From the NCBI GenBank assembly GCA_963757945.1, contig CAVWTN010000002.1, positions 1,612,001-1,676,000 of the forward strand: 64,000 bases of DNA, in the 5' to 3' direction. Origin of the DNA: CAVWTN01 sp963757945 (GTDB lineage Bacteria > Vulcanimicrobiota > Vulcanimicrobiia > Vulcanimicrobiales > Vulcanimicrobiaceae). The notes beneath the pieces are model-generated. The model did not search any database. It was given only the letters and a program-made list of their open reading frames with translations, and was not told the DNA's origin. Shown piece after piece: positions 1-8,542 of the stretch; the first letter of the stretch is position 1; each line of letters opens with the position of its first letter. Position numbers and translations under genes: made by a program.

Positions 1-632
1 CGGATCGATCGCGTCCACGATGGCGTGGTCCAGACCCTGCGCTCCAACATGCGCTGGTGTTCCGATGGCTTTGAGATTCACTGCTGGAACGGGGAGATCG
101 TTCGCATCGCCCTCGTCCTGGACACCTGCGATCGCGAGGTGATGGCCTGGGTGGCCAGCACCGCCGGCATCAGCGGCGAGATGGTGCGAGATTTGATGCT
201 GCTCTCCGTCGAGCGCCGCTTCGGCGGCTACCGCACGCGCATCGGATCCAATGGCTCTCTGACAACGGTAGTGGCTACACGGCGGACGATACGATTGACT
301 TTGCTCAGGCCGTTGGCCTCTGGTCGTGCTTCATACCCGTGCGCAGCCCTCAGTCCAACGGGATGTCGGAGGCGTTCGTCAAGACGTTCAAGCGCGACTT
401 CGTCCGCTGCAATCCGATCCCCAACGCCGAGACGGTTCTCGGCAACCTCGACGCCTGGTTCGAAGACTATAATACCGTTCATCCCCACAGCGCGCTCCGG
501 ATGCTCTCGCCGCGAGAGTTCATCAGCACCAATTCATCACTCGCTGCGTTTTCCGGCTTTCATAGGGGCAACTCCACCGCCCACTTAGGATGCCCTCTAT
601 TTACGATCAACAGGTGTTTACGGCTTCATTGA
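1..632 (+). pseudogene. IS3-family (IS2-like) transposase OrfB, 5'-truncated by the window edge and frameshifted
   Basis: Remnant of the DDE integrase that moves an IS2/IS3-type element. The frame from base 1 reads a typical OrfB middle part (RWCSDGFEI, then LDTCDREVMAWVA, then VERRFGGYRTR). Near base 240-245 the reading frame must shift by one base to continue with WLSDNGSGYTADD, SPQSNGMSEAFVKTFKRD and YNTVHPHSALRMLSPREF, ending at the stop at 630-632. The second Asp (SDNGS) and final Glu (MSEAFVK) lie in the second frame, so no intact protein is made. The start lies outside the window. No inverted repeat was found on the right. Confidence 0.85.
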
Positions 633-998
633 CGCTAACAATCTCCTTCGATCAAGGTCTCATGGCGAACCTGCGGCAACGGCTTCCGCTAAAGTCTACG
701 TTCTCGCTAGCCGATAAAGTCGCTACATGCCATTCTATTAAGCCAAGTGTCTTATGAATCGCGTGTTCTATCTATTGCATTTATACTGCTAAGGCGAGAG
801 CGAGGCGTCATGGACGCGCCTGCGCTTGACCCTAACACATTGCGGGCGTAACGCAATGTGACCCGCACTGCGTCGCTCACGGAGGCCAAGCAAGCGTCGT
901 AGATGATCGATGGCTAAACCCGCACATTCCGGCGGCTTCCGATAACTCCGGCTCCCGCTCTATCACGAGATTCTATATTCACAGCAAATTGAGGCTAC
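633..998. other. Intergenic region, no gene recognised
   Basis: No convincing coding frame. It contains one perfect 9-bp stem-loop, CACATTGCG (836-844) and CGCAATGTG (852-860) around a 7-nt loop, without a T-run, so not a standard terminator. The last 30 bases hold a TATATT hexamer and a GAGG ribosome-binding site for the lipoprotein gene that follows. Confidence 0.5.
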
Positions 999-1904
999 AT
1001 GCGAGCGTCCAAGCATCTCCTAACTCTTGCCATCCTCCTGTCGATCTCCGCACTCTCCGCATGTGGCGGCGCCGGATCGACCCCCGCGGCGACGGCAACC
1101 GCAACCCCAACGGCGTCGCTTTCCGGGACGCTCATTGAATACACGTCAGGGTTGCCCTTGAGCGGATTCACCGTTACCCTCGGCACGGGGTCGGATTTCT
1201 TCACGTGCAATAGCGCACAGACGCAAGCCGTCAACGCCTGCGAGCAGGTCGCCTCCATTACCGCAACGACAACAACGAGCCCATCGGGAGCGTTCTCGCT
1301 CTCCAATATCCCAGTCGGATCGTATCTGCTTGTCATCAAGCAAGACAGCACTTACGCAACGCTGCACCGCTGGGTTGCGCTTTCGTCTGGTCAAGCATCG
1401 CTCGGAACCGTGAAGCTCTCGGCCCTTTCGGGAGACGAGCAACGCTGGCTGGTTGACGTCAACACGAAGCGCGCGACGGTCTCGTATCCAGCATCATTTG
1501 CGAATCTCGTCATCGACGAATACGCCGAGGAACAAGCTCGTGCTGAGGCATCAGCGGTTGCTGCGGGAGCATATTCGTATAGCGATGCCACGGAAGGCAC
1601 GTTCCTCGGGCTGTACCTTAGTAGTCCGGGAGTGCGATTTTCGGGAGGGAGTGGAGTTGCAGACCTTCAACCGGCGGCTTCGGCATACGTTGCGGCAGAC
1701 CAAGCGTTTTTTGCGGAAAAAGCGAATTGCCCAAATGGCAACTGGCAAACGTGTGTATGGGCCGAAAATACCGGACACTACATCGCTCTTTCTAACACAC
1801 AAGACACCTGGATCGGATTGGGCGAATCCTCGACCTCATACCATTACGCCGGCGGCGGCATCCCTCTGTTTCAGTTTCGCGTGAGGCCATCCGAACGGAC
1901 ATAA
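999..1904 (+). CDS. Secreted lipoprotein with a carboxypeptidase-regulatory-like domain and a probable CAP/SCP domain
   Basis: 301 residues. A lipobox signal (LSISALSAC, Cys about residue 22) predicts lipid anchoring after export. A Thr/Ala-rich linker follows, then a beta-sandwich segment of the carboxypeptidase regulatory-like type (about 40-125: SLSGTLIEYTSGLPLSGFTV). The C-terminal half (about 160-295) resembles the CAP/SCP extracellular fold: a helix with FANLVIDEYAEEQARAEA, then CVWAENTGHYIAL followed by TWIGLGES, which matches the family's E..TGHY..IG.G pattern. Function unknown. The stop codon lies directly at the left end of the following IS3 element, so the natural C-terminus may have been trimmed. 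Confidence 0.7.
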   Translation: MRASKHLLTLAILLSISALSACGGAGSTPAATATATPTASLSGTLIEYTSGLPLSGFTVTLGTGSDFFTCNSAQTQAVNACEQVASITATTTTSPSGAFSLSNIPVGSYLLVIKQDSTYATLHRWVALSSGQASLGTVKLSALSGDEQRWLVDVNTKRATVSYPASFANLVIDEYAEEQARAEASAVAAGAYSYSDATEGTFLGLYLSSPGVRFSGGSGVADLQPAASAYVAADQAFFAEKANCPNGNWQTCVWAENTGHYIALSNTQDTWIGLGESSTSYHYAGGGIPLFQFRVRPSERT

Positions 1905-1931
1905 TTAGTGAGGGCGTGAAAGGTCTCACGC

Positions 1932-2333
1932 ATGCAAAGGAACCACGAATCTCCGGACCCGGAGGTTCCCGCCAAGGCAGCGCGCCGGCGGTTTTCTGCG
2001 GCCGAGAAGGCCCGCATTCTCGAGGAGTACGACCGCGCCTCGGCGATCGAGCGAGCGGCGATCTGCCGCCGGGAGCGCATCTACTCATCGCATCTCTTCC
2101 ACTGGCGTAAGCAGCGCGCCGCCGGAGCGCCGCTCGACGCCAAGCGGGGGCGTAAGCCCGATCCGCAAGGCGTGGAGAACACGCGCCTGCGCAAGGAGAA
2201 CGCCACCTTGGCGGAGCGCCTGGCCAAGGCTGAACGGGTGATTGACATCCAGGGAAAAGCATACGCGCTCTTGCGGTCCGTAGTCGGCGAGAGCGCGGAA
2301 CAGACGGACTTGCCGCCGTCGAGAAAATCGTAA
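1932..2333 (+). CDS. IS3-family transposase OrfA (DNA-binding subunit)
   Basis: 133 residues. The N-terminal helix-turn-helix (RRRFSAAEKARILEEYDRA, then ICRRERIYSSHLFHWRKQR) is the usual OrfA terminal-repeat binding domain. A leucine-zipper-like helix follows (about 75-110, LRKENATLAERLAKAERV) for multimerisation. Its TAA stop overlaps the ATG of orfB by one base (TAATG at 2331-2335), so OrfB can be made by coupled re-initiation as well as by a frameshift fusion. Confidence 0.88.
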   Translation: MQRNHESPDPEVPAKAARRRFSAAEKARILEEYDRASAIERAAICRRERIYSSHLFHWRKQRAAGAPLDAKRGRKPDPQGVENTRLRKENATLAERLAKAERVIDIQGKAYALLRSVVGESAEQTDLPPSRKS

Positions 2334-3499
2334 TGGATCTCGCGGCCGAGCTTGGCGAACGCGAAGCTTGCCGGCACGTTGGGCACGCGCGAGCGAGCTT
2401 TCGGCGTCGTCACGTGCTTGAGCCTCCAGCGCTCGAGGATCCGCCTGAACGAGTGAACCCTTCCTCGCGGCCCTCGCGGCAACAGCGGCGGTATCAAATA
2501 CGGCAACTCACGCGAAGCGAACGCAGCGATACCCGCACGCGCCGTCCGTCATCGTTGGCGCTGAGCATGGAGGAACGTCAGATCGTCTTGGATGCGATTC
2601 ATCAGCCGCGCTTCGTAGATCGCAGCGTACCGCACATCCACGCGACGCTCATGGACGAGGGGACCTATCCCTGCTCGATGGCGACGATGTATCGGGTTCT
2701 CCACAGCGTCGGCGAGGTCGGCGAACGGCGCGATCAGGCAACGCGGCCTGCACGCGTAAAGCCTGAGCTCTGCGCGACGGCGCCGCGTCAGGTGTTTGCC
2801 TGGGACATCACCAAGCTGCACGGGCCGCGGAAATGGAGCTATTTCTATCTCTACGTGATCGTCGATATCTACAGCCGCTTCGTCGTGGGTTGGATGGTCG
2901 CCGATCGCGAAAGCTCCGAGCTGGCTCGCATTCTGCTGTCGGAAACGATCCGCAAGGAAGGCGTCGACCCGGCAAAGCTGACGGTGCATTCTGATAACGG
3001 CAGCTCGATGGCCTCGAAACCCGTCGCCTTCCTCCTTGCCGATCTAGGCGTGACCAAGAGTCATTCTCGGCCTCACGTCAGCGATGATAACCCGCACATC
3101 GAGTCGCTGTTCAAGACCGTCAAGTATCAGCCGGAATTCCCAAAGACGTTTGCTAATCTCGCTGAGGCGCGCGTCTTCTGCCGCACCTTCGTGCAGTGGT
3201 ACAACACGCAGCATCGCCACAGCTCGCTCGCGCTCGTATCGCCGTCAGACGTCCATCATGGCCGCGCAGGCGCGATCCTACGGCAGCGCCAGGTCGTGCT
3301 GGACGCGGCGTATGCCAAGCATCCCGAGCGATTCGTTCGCGGCGCTCCGAGAGTTCCGCAACTTCCAACCGCATCATACATCAATCGCCCCAAAGAAACC
3401 GCAAGCGACACGCCACAACCGTCGCAGATCCAGTCTCGCGACTACAGCAACTCAGCGGAGATTGCAGCAACGATCAAGCCACTTGAACTCAGCGCTTGA
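2333..3499 (+). CDS. IS3-family transposase OrfB (DDE integrase)
   Basis: 388 residues. Catalyses strand transfer of the element. A helical N-terminal part is followed by the RNase-H-like rve domain. The three catalytic acids are visible in order: Asp in FAWDITKLHG, Asp in VHSDNGSS and Glu in NPHIESLFKTVK, followed by the usual FVQWYNTQHRHSSL signature. The frame is uninterrupted, so the transposase is probably active, unlike the broken copy at the window start. The roughly 60-residue C-terminal tail after the signature is low-complexity and unremarkable. Confidence 0.9.
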   Translation: MDLAAELGEREACRHVGHARASFRRRHVLEPPALEDPPERVNPSSRPSRQQRRYQIRQLTRSERSDTRTRRPSSLALSMEERQIVLDAIHQPRFVDRSVPHIHATLMDEGTYPCSMATMYRVLHSVGEVGERRDQATRPARVKPELCATAPRQVFAWDITKLHGPRKWSYFYLYVIVDIYSRFVVGWMVADRESSELARILLSETIRKEGVDPAKLTVHSDNGSSMASKPVAFLLADLGVTKSHSRPHVSDDNPHIESLFKTVKYQPEFPKTFANLAEARVFCRTFVQWYNTQHRHSSLALVSPSDVHHGRAGAILRQRQVVLDAAYAKHPERFVRGAPRVPQLPTASYINRPKETASDTPQPSQIQSRDYSNSAEIAATIKPLELSA

Positions 3500-3521
3500 C
3501 AATCGAATCAAGCGCCACTAA

Positions 3522-4203
3522 ACTCAAGGCGCCGCACACTAAATCACGCGCAGCGCGTGGTCTCATTCGAGCTGAAAGCTTCCGCATCGACTACGGCCAG
3601 CAGTGGGCCTATGCTGGCATTATCGGGCAAAACGGAACGAATGCCGGTCCAGCAATGGTCGTAAGAAGCCTCACTAAGCATCTCTAAGCAAACCGCATGG
3701 CACGCCAACCGCCCACGCGACCGCTTGCGGCGAGGGGGGGCGTCTGGAATGACTCATTAAACTTGTGTCGCGAGGCGAGCCGGGCTGCCTCGGCGGGCAG
3801 TCAAGGAAACCGCACTCCAGTTGGTGGGACACTCTCAAAACCGCGCGCTTGGATTGGCTGGTGCGGGGCGGAAGGGCCTTCTCGATTTTGTGGATGGCAA
3901 CGCCAACGGCACGGTCATGAACGAGTTGCGCGCAATCGAAAAAGTACCGATCATAAAGATGGCCCGTTCGAGACTGAGCATCCGACGCGTAACCCGGCAG
4001 ACGAGGCAACGCCGCGAGACGATTGAGTTAAGGGCAGGAGGCGGGATTGCTGCTGCGGCGGGGCGCCAAAAGCGCACACAACAGGCGCAGGGCCAACCGA
4101 GCTTGATCCACGTCGCTCCCCTAACGTCAACCTCGCCCAGCGTGCACGCGCGGTTTCACACGAATCCGCCGCCCGAAGTGCACGTGCTCCCCTATACGCG
4201 GGG
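3522..4203. other. Intergenic region, no gene recognised
   Basis: About 680 bases between the IS3 element and the DUF3800 gene. Short open frames exist on both strands but show no family motif, signal peptide or consistent codon bias. It may be degraded sequence associated with past insertions. Confidence 0.4.
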
Positions 4204-5115
4204 TTAGCGGGTAGCCTGCGGCCGCCTGTGTGCTTGGCAGATCAAGCACGCGCACGTCATACGGGTGAAATGACGAACCCCAACGGCGACTCCACGAGCG
4301 CTGTCCGCGCGCTGGAAAATCGTCCGAAAGAGTGCCGTCTCGTCGTTCTCAACGTAACGACGGAGCGCGTAGCTGCAGAGATCGGCGAGCTGAACCATCC
4401 GCGTGAGCTTACTATCGACAAAAAGGGGTGTTTCGATGATTCGAAAGATGTTGGTCCAAAGAGTCCCGTGTTGGTGAAAGTTGCGCATCATTTCGGTGTG
4501 TTTCGTAGCGACGGTTTGATTATTGTCGTGGACCAGGATTCCGAAAATCCGGTGCTCGACGTCTGGGCTCAAATTCGCAAGGTACAGCTCGAAGCGCGAG
4601 ACTACTTGCTCAAAAGCTTGCTCACCGATATCGCGCTGCATTATTGTCGGATCGAAGTGTTTCTTGTCGATGCACTCCGCAAAAAGTCGTGCAAAGGCCC
4701 AACTCGCCACGCGTTGAGCGATCTCGTCGATAAGGCGTTTGCGCTCAGCAAGTGTAAGATGTACGTACGCTCGTGTGTGCGCATAGTTCTTCTTTTGCTG
4801 GCGATACGTTTTATTTTGCTGGGCGCGCTGAAGTTTCAGTAGGTGAGTTACGCGCTCCCGTTCAACCGCTGATCTCCGTGTCGCAGAGTCCATTGTTTCG
4901 AAGCCGGGAATCCGCGTTTGCTCAGGATAGTCGCGCAATATCCACGCTGTATGAAGCTCTTCCTTCTCAAGGCGGTAGTGCGCTAGAACGTCCGTAATCT
5001 CACGATCCGCATCACGCCAGCTGGAGATCGGGATTGAAAGCCCCGCGAGCACAAAGTGCGAGGTATTTCCCGGGACGTCGGCCGTTCCCGATTCGTCTAT
5101 ATAACAGATGTACAT
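4204..5115 (-). CDS. DUF3800 domain protein
   Basis: 303 residues. DUF3800 proteins have an RNase-H-like fold, are common in mobile and defence regions, and have no firmly established function. The family hallmarks are present: an N-terminal YIDESGT strand (residues 5-11), FVLAGLSIP (about 22-30), a basic helical middle, and the C-terminal FVDSKLTRMVQLADLCSYAL segment with its conserved Asp residues. The gene stands alone. Its codon use is less GC-biased than the neighbours (many AT-ending codons), which suggests recent transfer. Confidence 0.85.
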   Translation of the reverse strand: MYICYIDESGTADVPGNTSHFVLAGLSIPISSWRDADREITDVLAHYRLEKEELHTAWILRDYPEQTRIPGFETMDSATRRSAVERERVTHLLKLQRAQQNKTYRQQKKNYAHTRAYVHLTLAERKRLIDEIAQRVASWAFARLFAECIDKKHFDPTIMQRDIGEQAFEQVVSRFELYLANLSPDVEHRIFGILVHDNNQTVATKHTEMMRNFHQHGTLWTNIFRIIETPLFVDSKLTRMVQLADLCSYALRRYVENDETALFRTIFQRADSARGVAVGVRHFTRMTCACLICQAHRRPQATR

Positions 5116-5489
5116 AGAACAGAACGCGTCAATACAAAAGAAAAAGCGACTGGGCTTTAGGGCTAAAAGCCCTAAGATGAGACGCTCGGCGACTCAACCC
5201 AGACGCACGGTAAAACGTAGCATGGGGGAAAAGCGGTGTCAACAGAGACCAACCTGGGAGAGACGAGCCTGAAGCAGCTAGGCGATTTATGTGGATACAT
5301 GCCCGCCTCTGTGCCCCGCTCGGGTGAAATGACGCCGCCGATGTGCCGCGCCGACCCAGCCGGGCCATTTCGGCTTGCTAGCCGCGCGCCTCGCCACGGC
5401 GATCACTAGATCTGGCGGCGGTGGAAACGGTTGGCCACGCTTGGGAAGCCCATGCCGACCGAAGGTCCACCTACGGCCTCGGGAAGCTA
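5116..5489. other. Intergenic region with a perfect stem-loop
   Basis: Upstream region of the DUF3800 gene; no coding frame supported. A perfect hairpin TTAGGGCT (5157-5164), loop AAA, AGCCCTAA (5168-5175) lies about 42 bases before that gene's start. Read on the minus strand it is followed after about 9 bases by a T-rich stretch (CTTTTTCTTTT), so it could act as a terminator or attenuator for transcripts heading into the gene. Confidence 0.4.
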
Positions 5490-6062
5490 TCAGACGCGAG
5501 TCCGTCGTTCCCCTGGGAGCTCTTCTCGGACATGCCGTTCTTGCGCCGGTGTTTCGATTGTTTTGGGGCGCGCCTCGCGGACGGCGGTGATGGCTGCATC
5601 CGGGTTCATTCCAAGCTCCACCAGCAGCCGGGCCGCGATCATGCCGGTTCGGCCGAGGCCCGCTCGGCAGTGAATCACGACGAGACGGCCGGCGCGTAGG
5701 CATTCGCGCGCTTCGCGGCCGACGGTTCGCCACGCTTGTTCGAATGCCGGGCCGGGCACGCCGGCATCTGGGATCGGGAGGTGCCGCCACGGAAGGCCGC
5801 TAGTCGCAAGCACACTTGCGAAATCAGGAACGCCGAGAGCCTTGAATTCGTGCGATTCGTTGAGCGTGATCAGCAGGCACGGATCCACGCGGCGTATCAC
5901 CTCGAGGTCGGCGTCGAGGTCGCGCCGCCAGCGAATGCCGTTGAAGGATAGATCGTCGGAACGCCCCGGGCACAGCGTCATGCCGATTCGCCCGCCCGTT
6001 CCCGGCACGTCGACCATGTCGACCCTCAGCGGATGCGTAGCGCTCGTCCTAAACTCGCTCAC
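5490..6062 (-). CDS. Dual-specificity/tyrosine protein phosphatase-like protein
   Basis: 190 residues. The P-loop HCRAGLGRTG (about residues 129-138) is the CX5R active site of cysteine phosphatases, with the general-acid Asp probably in the IPDAG loop about 30 residues earlier. The length and the upstream TLNESHEFKALGV segment match CDKN3-like or small dual-specificity phosphatases. It is the last gene of a three-gene minus-strand operon and overlaps the preceding ADP-ribosylglycohydrolase gene by 14 bp, so the two are translationally coupled. The substrate could be a phosphoprotein or a phosphorylated nucleotide or inositol compound; the sequence does not decide. Confidence 0.8.
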   Translation of the reverse strand: MSEFRTSATHPLRVDMVDVPGTGGRIGMTLCPGRSDDLSFNGIRWRRDLDADLEVIRRVDPCLLITLNESHEFKALGVPDFASVLATSGLPWRHLPIPDAGVPGPAFEQAWRTVGREARECLRAGRLVVIHCRAGLGRTGMIAARLLVELGMNPDAAITAVREARPKTIETPAQERHVREELPGERRTRV

Positions 6063-7014
6063 TCAAGCCCCCGCACCGTGCGCTTGCAAGCACTTCCTTG
6101 AGAACGCCGTCAAGCAGCGTCCGTGCGCTGAGCCCGTCGATCCACGCCGCGGGGAAGGCCCCCAGTCCCGAGCGAGCGCCGACGATCGCGCCGGTGATCG
6201 ATGCGATCGTGTCGGTATCGCCGCCGGAGGCCGCCGCGACGCCGATCGCCGCCACCGGATCGCCGGCGAAGCACGTCGCGATGGCATCCGCGGCGGCAAC
6301 CGTTTCCCACGCGCTCATCGCCACGTTGCGCAGCCGGCTCGGCAAACGCAGCCCGGACGGCGCGAGATCGCGGTGCAAGTCGTGCCACGCTTTGACGAAC
6401 GTCGCATCGACGATACCGGCGGGGACATCCAGCGACGCTTCCACGCCGTGCAGCGCGTCATGCACGATCGCCGCTTGGGCCGCGGCTGCGGCGATCGCGG
6501 CCGGATGCCCATGCGTCACGCGCGCTTGCACCGCCGCAACCTCGAGCACTGTATCGCGATCCGCGAGAAACCCGACCGGGTGGACGCGCATCGCCGTTCC
6601 GTTGCCGCCATCCTCGGGGTGACCGCACGTTGCGGGATCCGCCCCTCGCCCCAGACGCGCGAGCGAGCGCGTTGTGGCGCCGCCGGGCCCGCCGGTCCAA
6701 AACATCTCGCCGAACCGCCCGGTATGGCGATCGAGATCTTCCAGGAAGCGCTTGGCAAATAACCCGGCCGTCAACGGCTCGCTGCTTGCAACCGCCGTTG
6801 CGACGGAAAGGGCCATCGCCGTATCGTCGGTCGGCCGGCCTGGTTCACGCGGGGACAAGAGCGAACCGGGCATCGCTCGCAAGTATTCCCGTACGATGGG
6901 CTCACCGAGACGGCGCTCGATCGCGTCGCTATTGATCAATTCGAACGCCGACCCGAGAGCGTCGCCGATCGCGGCGCCGTACAGGCAGCCCGCGATGCGG
7001 TCGGCGCGCGTCAT
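6049..7014 (-). CDS. ADP-ribosylglycohydrolase family protein
   Basis: 321 residues from the chosen ATG at 7014, which overlaps the upstream stop as ATGA; an in-frame start 39 bp further upstream is less likely. It begins with MTRADRIAGCLYGAAIGDALGS, the family's N-terminal helix. Metal-binding motifs are PTDDTAMAL (about 70-78) and GGDTDTIAS (about 265-273), which hold the two Mg ions in DraG/ARH3-type enzymes that remove ADP-ribose from proteins or hydrolyse related glycosidic bonds. Family membership is seen; the actual substrate is not known. It sits between a YbjN-like gene and a phosphatase in one operon. Confidence 0.88.
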   Translation of the reverse strand: MTRADRIAGCLYGAAIGDALGSAFELINSDAIERRLGEPIVREYLRAMPGSLLSPREPGRPTDDTAMALSVATAVASSEPLTAGLFAKRFLEDLDRHTGRFGEMFWTGGPGGATTRSLARLGRGADPATCGHPEDGGNGTAMRVHPVGFLADRDTVLEVAAVQARVTHGHPAAIAAAAAQAAIVHDALHGVEASLDVPAGIVDATFVKAWHDLHRDLAPSGLRLPSRLRNVAMSAWETVAAADAIATCFAGDPVAAIGVAAASGGDTDTIASITGAIVGARSGLGAFPAAWIDGLSARTLLDGVLKEVLASARCGGLSERV

Positions 7015-7475
7015 GCGGCTTCCGATGTTGAGAGCTTGCTCTCGAGCGCGCACAGCGTCTCGTCGCCGGAGACGATGCGGAAGATCTTCGGATACTGTTC
7101 CTCGGCCGTCCAGTAGAAGAAGCCAAGAAGATTTCCGAGGACCGACGCGTCGAGATGCTCCGCCCGATAGTCGATCTCAAGGACCAGGCCGTCCGGCCTG
7201 ACCGCGAACTTCGCGACCATCATCGCCGTGTTCGCGCGCATCGTCGCTTCGAAGAGCTGCGCCCGCAGGCCGGCTTCCTCGGGGACGTTGCAGACGACGG
7301 TGGAGATGTGCAGCCAGTCCGCGGTCAACGCCGCGACGATGAACCATTGCCGCGTACGGCCGTGGTAGGAGAGGCCGCGGCGCACGGGATCGAGGCGAAA
7401 CGATGCGAGGCCGGCTTCCTTCATCAGGGTCTTGAGCCGCGCCGAGGCTTCGGGTTGTGGATTCTTGTCTTCCAT
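7011..7475 (-). CDS. YbjN-domain protein
   Basis: 154 residues. It resembles the YbjN / type III secretion chaperone-like fold: an alternating alpha-beta protein with RGLSYHGRTRQWFIVAAL, ATMRANTAMMVAKFAV and VLGNLLGFFYWTAEEQYPKI. Family members are thought to bind other proteins; no catalytic residues are expected. It is the first gene of the operon with ADP-ribosylglycohydrolase and phosphatase. A -10 hexamer TACACT lies exactly 6 nt before its ATG (7482-7487), with no Shine-Dalgarno, which suggests a leaderless message. Confidence 0.72.
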   Translation of the reverse strand: MEDKNPQPEASARLKTLMKEAGLASFRLDPVRRGLSYHGRTRQWFIVAALTADWLHISTVVCNVPEEAGLRAQLFEATMRANTAMMVAKFAVRPDGLVLEIDYRAEHLDASVLGNLLGFFYWTAEEQYPKIFRIVSGDETLCALESKLSTSEAA

Positions 7476-7481
7476 ACCGAT

Positions 7482-7506
7482 AGTGTAGGTGAATGTGCAC
7501 CAAGGC
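7482..7506 (-). promoter_or_regulatory. Probable promoter of the YbjN-led operon (leaderless type)
   Basis: On the minus strand TACACT (7487 to 7482, fits TANNNT) is followed by 6 nt and then the ATG at 7475. A weak -35 (CTGACG) lies about 18 bp further upstream (7511 to 7506). A start site 6-7 nt after the -10 would coincide with the start codon. Confidence 0.5.
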
Positions 7507-7529
7507 GTCAGTCGGTCAGTTGCCGGCCC

Positions 7530-7546
7530 GGGTCAGAATATGACCC
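7530..7546. promoter_or_regulatory. Inverted repeat GGGTCA-N5-TGACCC, candidate WYL-regulator operator
   Basis: A perfect 6-5-6 inverted repeat spanning the predicted ATG (7540) of the WYL regulator and lying 55 bp from the start of the divergent operon. A dimeric HTH-WYL protein could bind it and control both directions. The binding is an inference from position and symmetry. Confidence 0.5.
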
Positions 7547-8538
7547 ACCCCCCTCGCGCCGCGCACGGGGGAAAAGTCGAGCGCTTCGTCTCGGTCATTC
7601 GCATCCTCGAGCAGGATCGCAAGATCACGAAGAAGCGCATCTACGAGTTGTTTGGCGTCAAGTCCGAGAGTTCGTTCAAGCGCATCAAAGCGCAGCTTGC
7701 GTACGCCGGGCTGCCGATCAGCTACGATCCGGACGACAAACACTTTCACGTTCCGCCGGGCGCTTCGATCGCGCGCTATGGCATCGATCCGCGCACGCGC
7801 GTGCAGCTCGCGCAAGTTCGCGCCGCGATCTCGGCGCTCGGCGGCCCGATCTCCGAAGCGCTCGACGACGTGCTGGAAGCCCTCGACGCGCGCATCGCGA
7901 TCGGCGATTGGGACGGGACGGCCGTCGTCTCCTCGCGCCATCCGCAGCCGCGCGGCGGGCCGGCCTTTTTCGAAACGCTCGACCGCGCGCTTTCGGCGCT
8001 ACGCGAGCATCGCTGGCTTTCGTTCACGTATAGCCGCAGCGACGGTTCCCACGCCGATCGCCGCACCGTCGCGCCGTACGCCGTGCACACGCACAACGGG
8101 CGCTATTATCTCTGGGGCTTGACGGAAGGCGAGCTGGAGCCGAAGCTCTACGTGCTCGATAGCGTGAGCGATGCGACGATCGAGGACGACACGTTCGTTC
8201 CCGATCCGGGGCTCAGTCTCGACGATGCCTTGCGCTACAGCTTCGGCACGATGATCGGCGACGGCAGCCCGCAGCGCGTCGTCGTGCGGATCGAGCCGGC
8301 GGCGGCCGCCTTCGTGCGCTGCCGCCAATGGCCGGCGGAAGTCGAAACCGCCGACGAGCCCGACGGCTCCGTGCGCCTGACGTTCGAACTCACGCGCTTC
8401 GCGGAGATCGTCGGCTGGGTCCTGAGCTTCTGCGGCGCCGCCACGATCGTCAGCCCGCCGGAGGCGCGAGCCGAGCTGCACGCGGCCGCCGTGCGCGCTG
8501 CTGAGGCGTCGGCGGACGCGATCGAGGCCCTCGGCTAG
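7540..8538 (+). CDS. HTH-WYL domain transcriptional regulator
   Basis: 332 residues from ATG 7540; a GTG at 7489 in frame would leave only 13 bp to the divergent gene, so the later start is preferred. The N-terminal winged helix (about 15-60: RFVSVIRILEQDRKITKKRI, then ESSFKRIKAQLAYAGLPI) is followed by a WYL ligand-binding domain (about 145-205: LREHRWLSFTYSRSDG, then YAVHTHNGRYYLWGL) and a C-terminal WCX-like extension. WYL proteins sense nucleotides or nucleic acids and often control defence genes. Divergence from the ADP-ribosylglycohydrolase operon suggests it regulates that operon. Confidence 0.85.
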   Translation: MTHPPRAAHGGKVERFVSVIRILEQDRKITKKRIYELFGVKSESSFKRIKAQLAYAGLPISYDPDDKHFHVPPGASIARYGIDPRTRVQLAQVRAAISALGGPISEALDDVLEALDARIAIGDWDGTAVVSSRHPQPRGGPAFFETLDRALSALREHRWLSFTYSRSDGSHADRRTVAPYAVHTHNGRYYLWGLTEGELEPKLYVLDSVSDATIEDDTFVPDPGLSLDDALRYSFGTMIGDGSPQRVVVRIEPAAAAFVRCRQWPAEVETADEPDGSVRLTFELTRFAEIVGWVLSFCGAATIVSPPEARAELHAAAVRAAEASADAIEALG

Positions 8539-8542
8539 CGCA

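Larger units (their letters stand above)
1905..3521 (+). mobile_element. IS3-family insertion sequence, apparently intact, ends approximate
   Basis: Two overlapping transposase frames (orfA, orfB) define the element. Candidate imperfect terminal repeats are TTAGTGAGGGCGTGA at 1905 and, on the right, CACTAA at 3516-3521, whose reverse complement reads TTAGTGGCGCTTGA. A second CACTAA at 3536-3541 is an alternative right end. No target duplication could be confirmed, so the boundaries are tentative. Confidence 0.55.

Noticed and set aside
1901..3545. Target-site duplication of the IS3 element
   Set aside because: The bases beside the candidate ends (1902-1904 and 3522-3524, or 3542-3544) do not match, so no duplication is claimed.
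3496..4207. Several short frames in the gap after the IS3 element
   Set aside because: No homology pattern, no ribosome-binding site and no strand-consistent codon bias.
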